In this document: positions 14,620 to 14,956 of the stretch, piece after piece
Layout of the letters: each line of letters begins with the position of its first letter
How positions within the stretch are numbered: position 1 is the first letter of the stretch
Assembly: GCA_964584415.1 (NCBI GenBank)
Contig: CAZOZX010000047.1
Location: 1 to 14,956, forward strand
DNA from: PHAA01 sp964584415
GTDB lineage: Bacteria > Bacillota > Syntrophomonadia > Syntrophomonadales > Syntrophomonadaceae
Length of the DNA stretch: 14,956 nucleotides
Direction: 5' to 3'
The notes under the pieces: model-generated
The model's input: the letters and a program-made list of their open reading frames with translations, nothing else
What the model was told of the DNA's origin: nothing
The model's database searches: none
Program-made: the position numbers and the translations under genes

Positions 14620-14686
14620 CCTACCGTCCTACCTAGTCCTCAGATATTTTGTGTCTCGCTGGGTATACTTCCGTACTACAACTCAA

Positions 14687-14715
14687 ACTATAGCATACCC
14701 TTTTTTGAGCTTCAA
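14687..14715 (-). promoter_or_regulatory. Sigma-A promoter of aroF-tyrA
   Basis: On the minus strand: -35 TTGAAG (14715-14710), a 17-bp spacer, and -10 TATAGT (14692-14687) preceded by TGC, an extended -10. The predicted start near 14680 gives a leader of about 157 nt. The rest of the 14716-14870 gap shows no gene; it holds an AACCGGTT palindrome and AT-rich DNA. Confidence 0.78.
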
Positions 14716-14870
14716 CTCTTAAAATTTTCTGCATAAACCAAATCATTACTTCATATAATATAGGATGCTTAAAATTAACCGGTTATTTATAACGGCTAAT
14801 ATGCTTATCGGGCTTCAGCAGCGAAGGCAGACACGATGCGCAAAAGGCCGAAAACAGTAGTAATTTTTCC

Positions 14871-14899
14871 TTGAAATGCTTTTTCAAAAGAAGTATAAT
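14871..14899 (+). promoter_or_regulatory. Promoter of the tRNA-Gly gene
   Basis: TTGAAA (14871-14876), a 17-bp spacer, then TATAAT (14894-14899): close to the perfect sigma-A consensus. The tRNA 5' end follows 12 nt later, so the primary transcript has only a very short 5' extension. Confidence 0.85.
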
Positions 14900-14910
14900 G
14901 GTTTTTGCCG

Positions 14911-14956
14911 GCGGGTGTAGCTCAATGGTAGAGCCCCAGCCTTCCAAGCTGGTTGC
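14911..14956 (+). tRNA. tRNA-Gly(TCC), 5' part
   Basis: The window ends inside this gene. Visible are the acceptor 5' strand GCGGGTG, TA, D arm GCTC-AATGGTA-GAGC, and the anticodon stem CCAGC/GCTGG around the loop CTTCCAA. The anticodon TCC is at 14943-14945 and reads glycine GGA/GGG codons. The variable loop, T arm and 3' acceptor lie beyond the window. It may head a tRNA cluster. Confidence 0.93.

Noticed and set aside
14524..14700. T-box riboswitch before aroF
   Set aside because: No TGGNACCGCG-type antiterminator sequence or recognisable stem I motifs were found; only a simple hairpin with T run.
14754..14759. TATAAT as an extra promoter between aroF and the tRNA
   Set aside because: No -35 at suitable spacing and no gene follows before the tRNA, which has its own better promoter.

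Overview
The window looks like chromosome from an anaerobic, low-to-mid-GC Gram-positive of the Clostridia type; a syntrophomonad-like lineage is my guess. This rests on strong AGGAGG-type ribosome binding sites with some GTG and TTG starts, a Bacillus-style PhoP box (tandem TTTACA in 11-bp register), a type I-beta DAHP synthase with an N-terminal regulatory domain, and a sigma-54 activator next to FixCX electron-transfer proteins. The lineage is inferred from these traits, not from a database match.

Region 1 (1-6949, + strand) is a phosphate-starvation locus. The tail of a PhoP/PhoB-type response regulator overlaps phoR. A tandem PhoP box then precedes pstS, an unrecognised 84-residue ORF, pstC, pstA, pstB and phoU. 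The genes are tightly packed, several with overlapping starts and stops. PhoR/PhoP would switch on the high-affinity phosphate ABC transporter, and PhoU would report transporter state back to PhoR. A small membrane-anchored DUF3862-like protein follows, with its own strong ribosome binding site.

Region 2 (6985-12424) is the most interesting part. Reading leftwards: a sigma-54 enhancer-binding activator (N-terminal sensory region, PAS, AAA+ with GAFTGA, Fis helix-turn-helix), then fixC, fixX and a metallo-beta-lactamase-fold hydrolase. A full sigma-54 promoter lies in front of fixC. A second one points the other way, beyond the activator, in front of a short cysteine-rich protein. The activator is therefore flanked by two outward-facing sigma-54 promoters, and the intergenic DNA carries a repeated TGTTCAATTG-type motif that may be its binding site. 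No fixA/fixB (ETF) genes are in the window, so FixCX must accept electrons from an ETF encoded elsewhere or from another donor.

Region 3 (12390-14715, - strand) is an aromatic amino acid unit, aroF-tyrA, making DAHP and then hydroxyphenylpyruvate from prephenate. It has a strong extended -10 promoter and a roughly 160-nt leader. The leader contains a terminator-like hairpin and a possible 26-residue leader peptide, pointing to attenuation. The window closes with the first 46 nt of a tRNA-Gly(TCC) gene and its promoter on the + strand.
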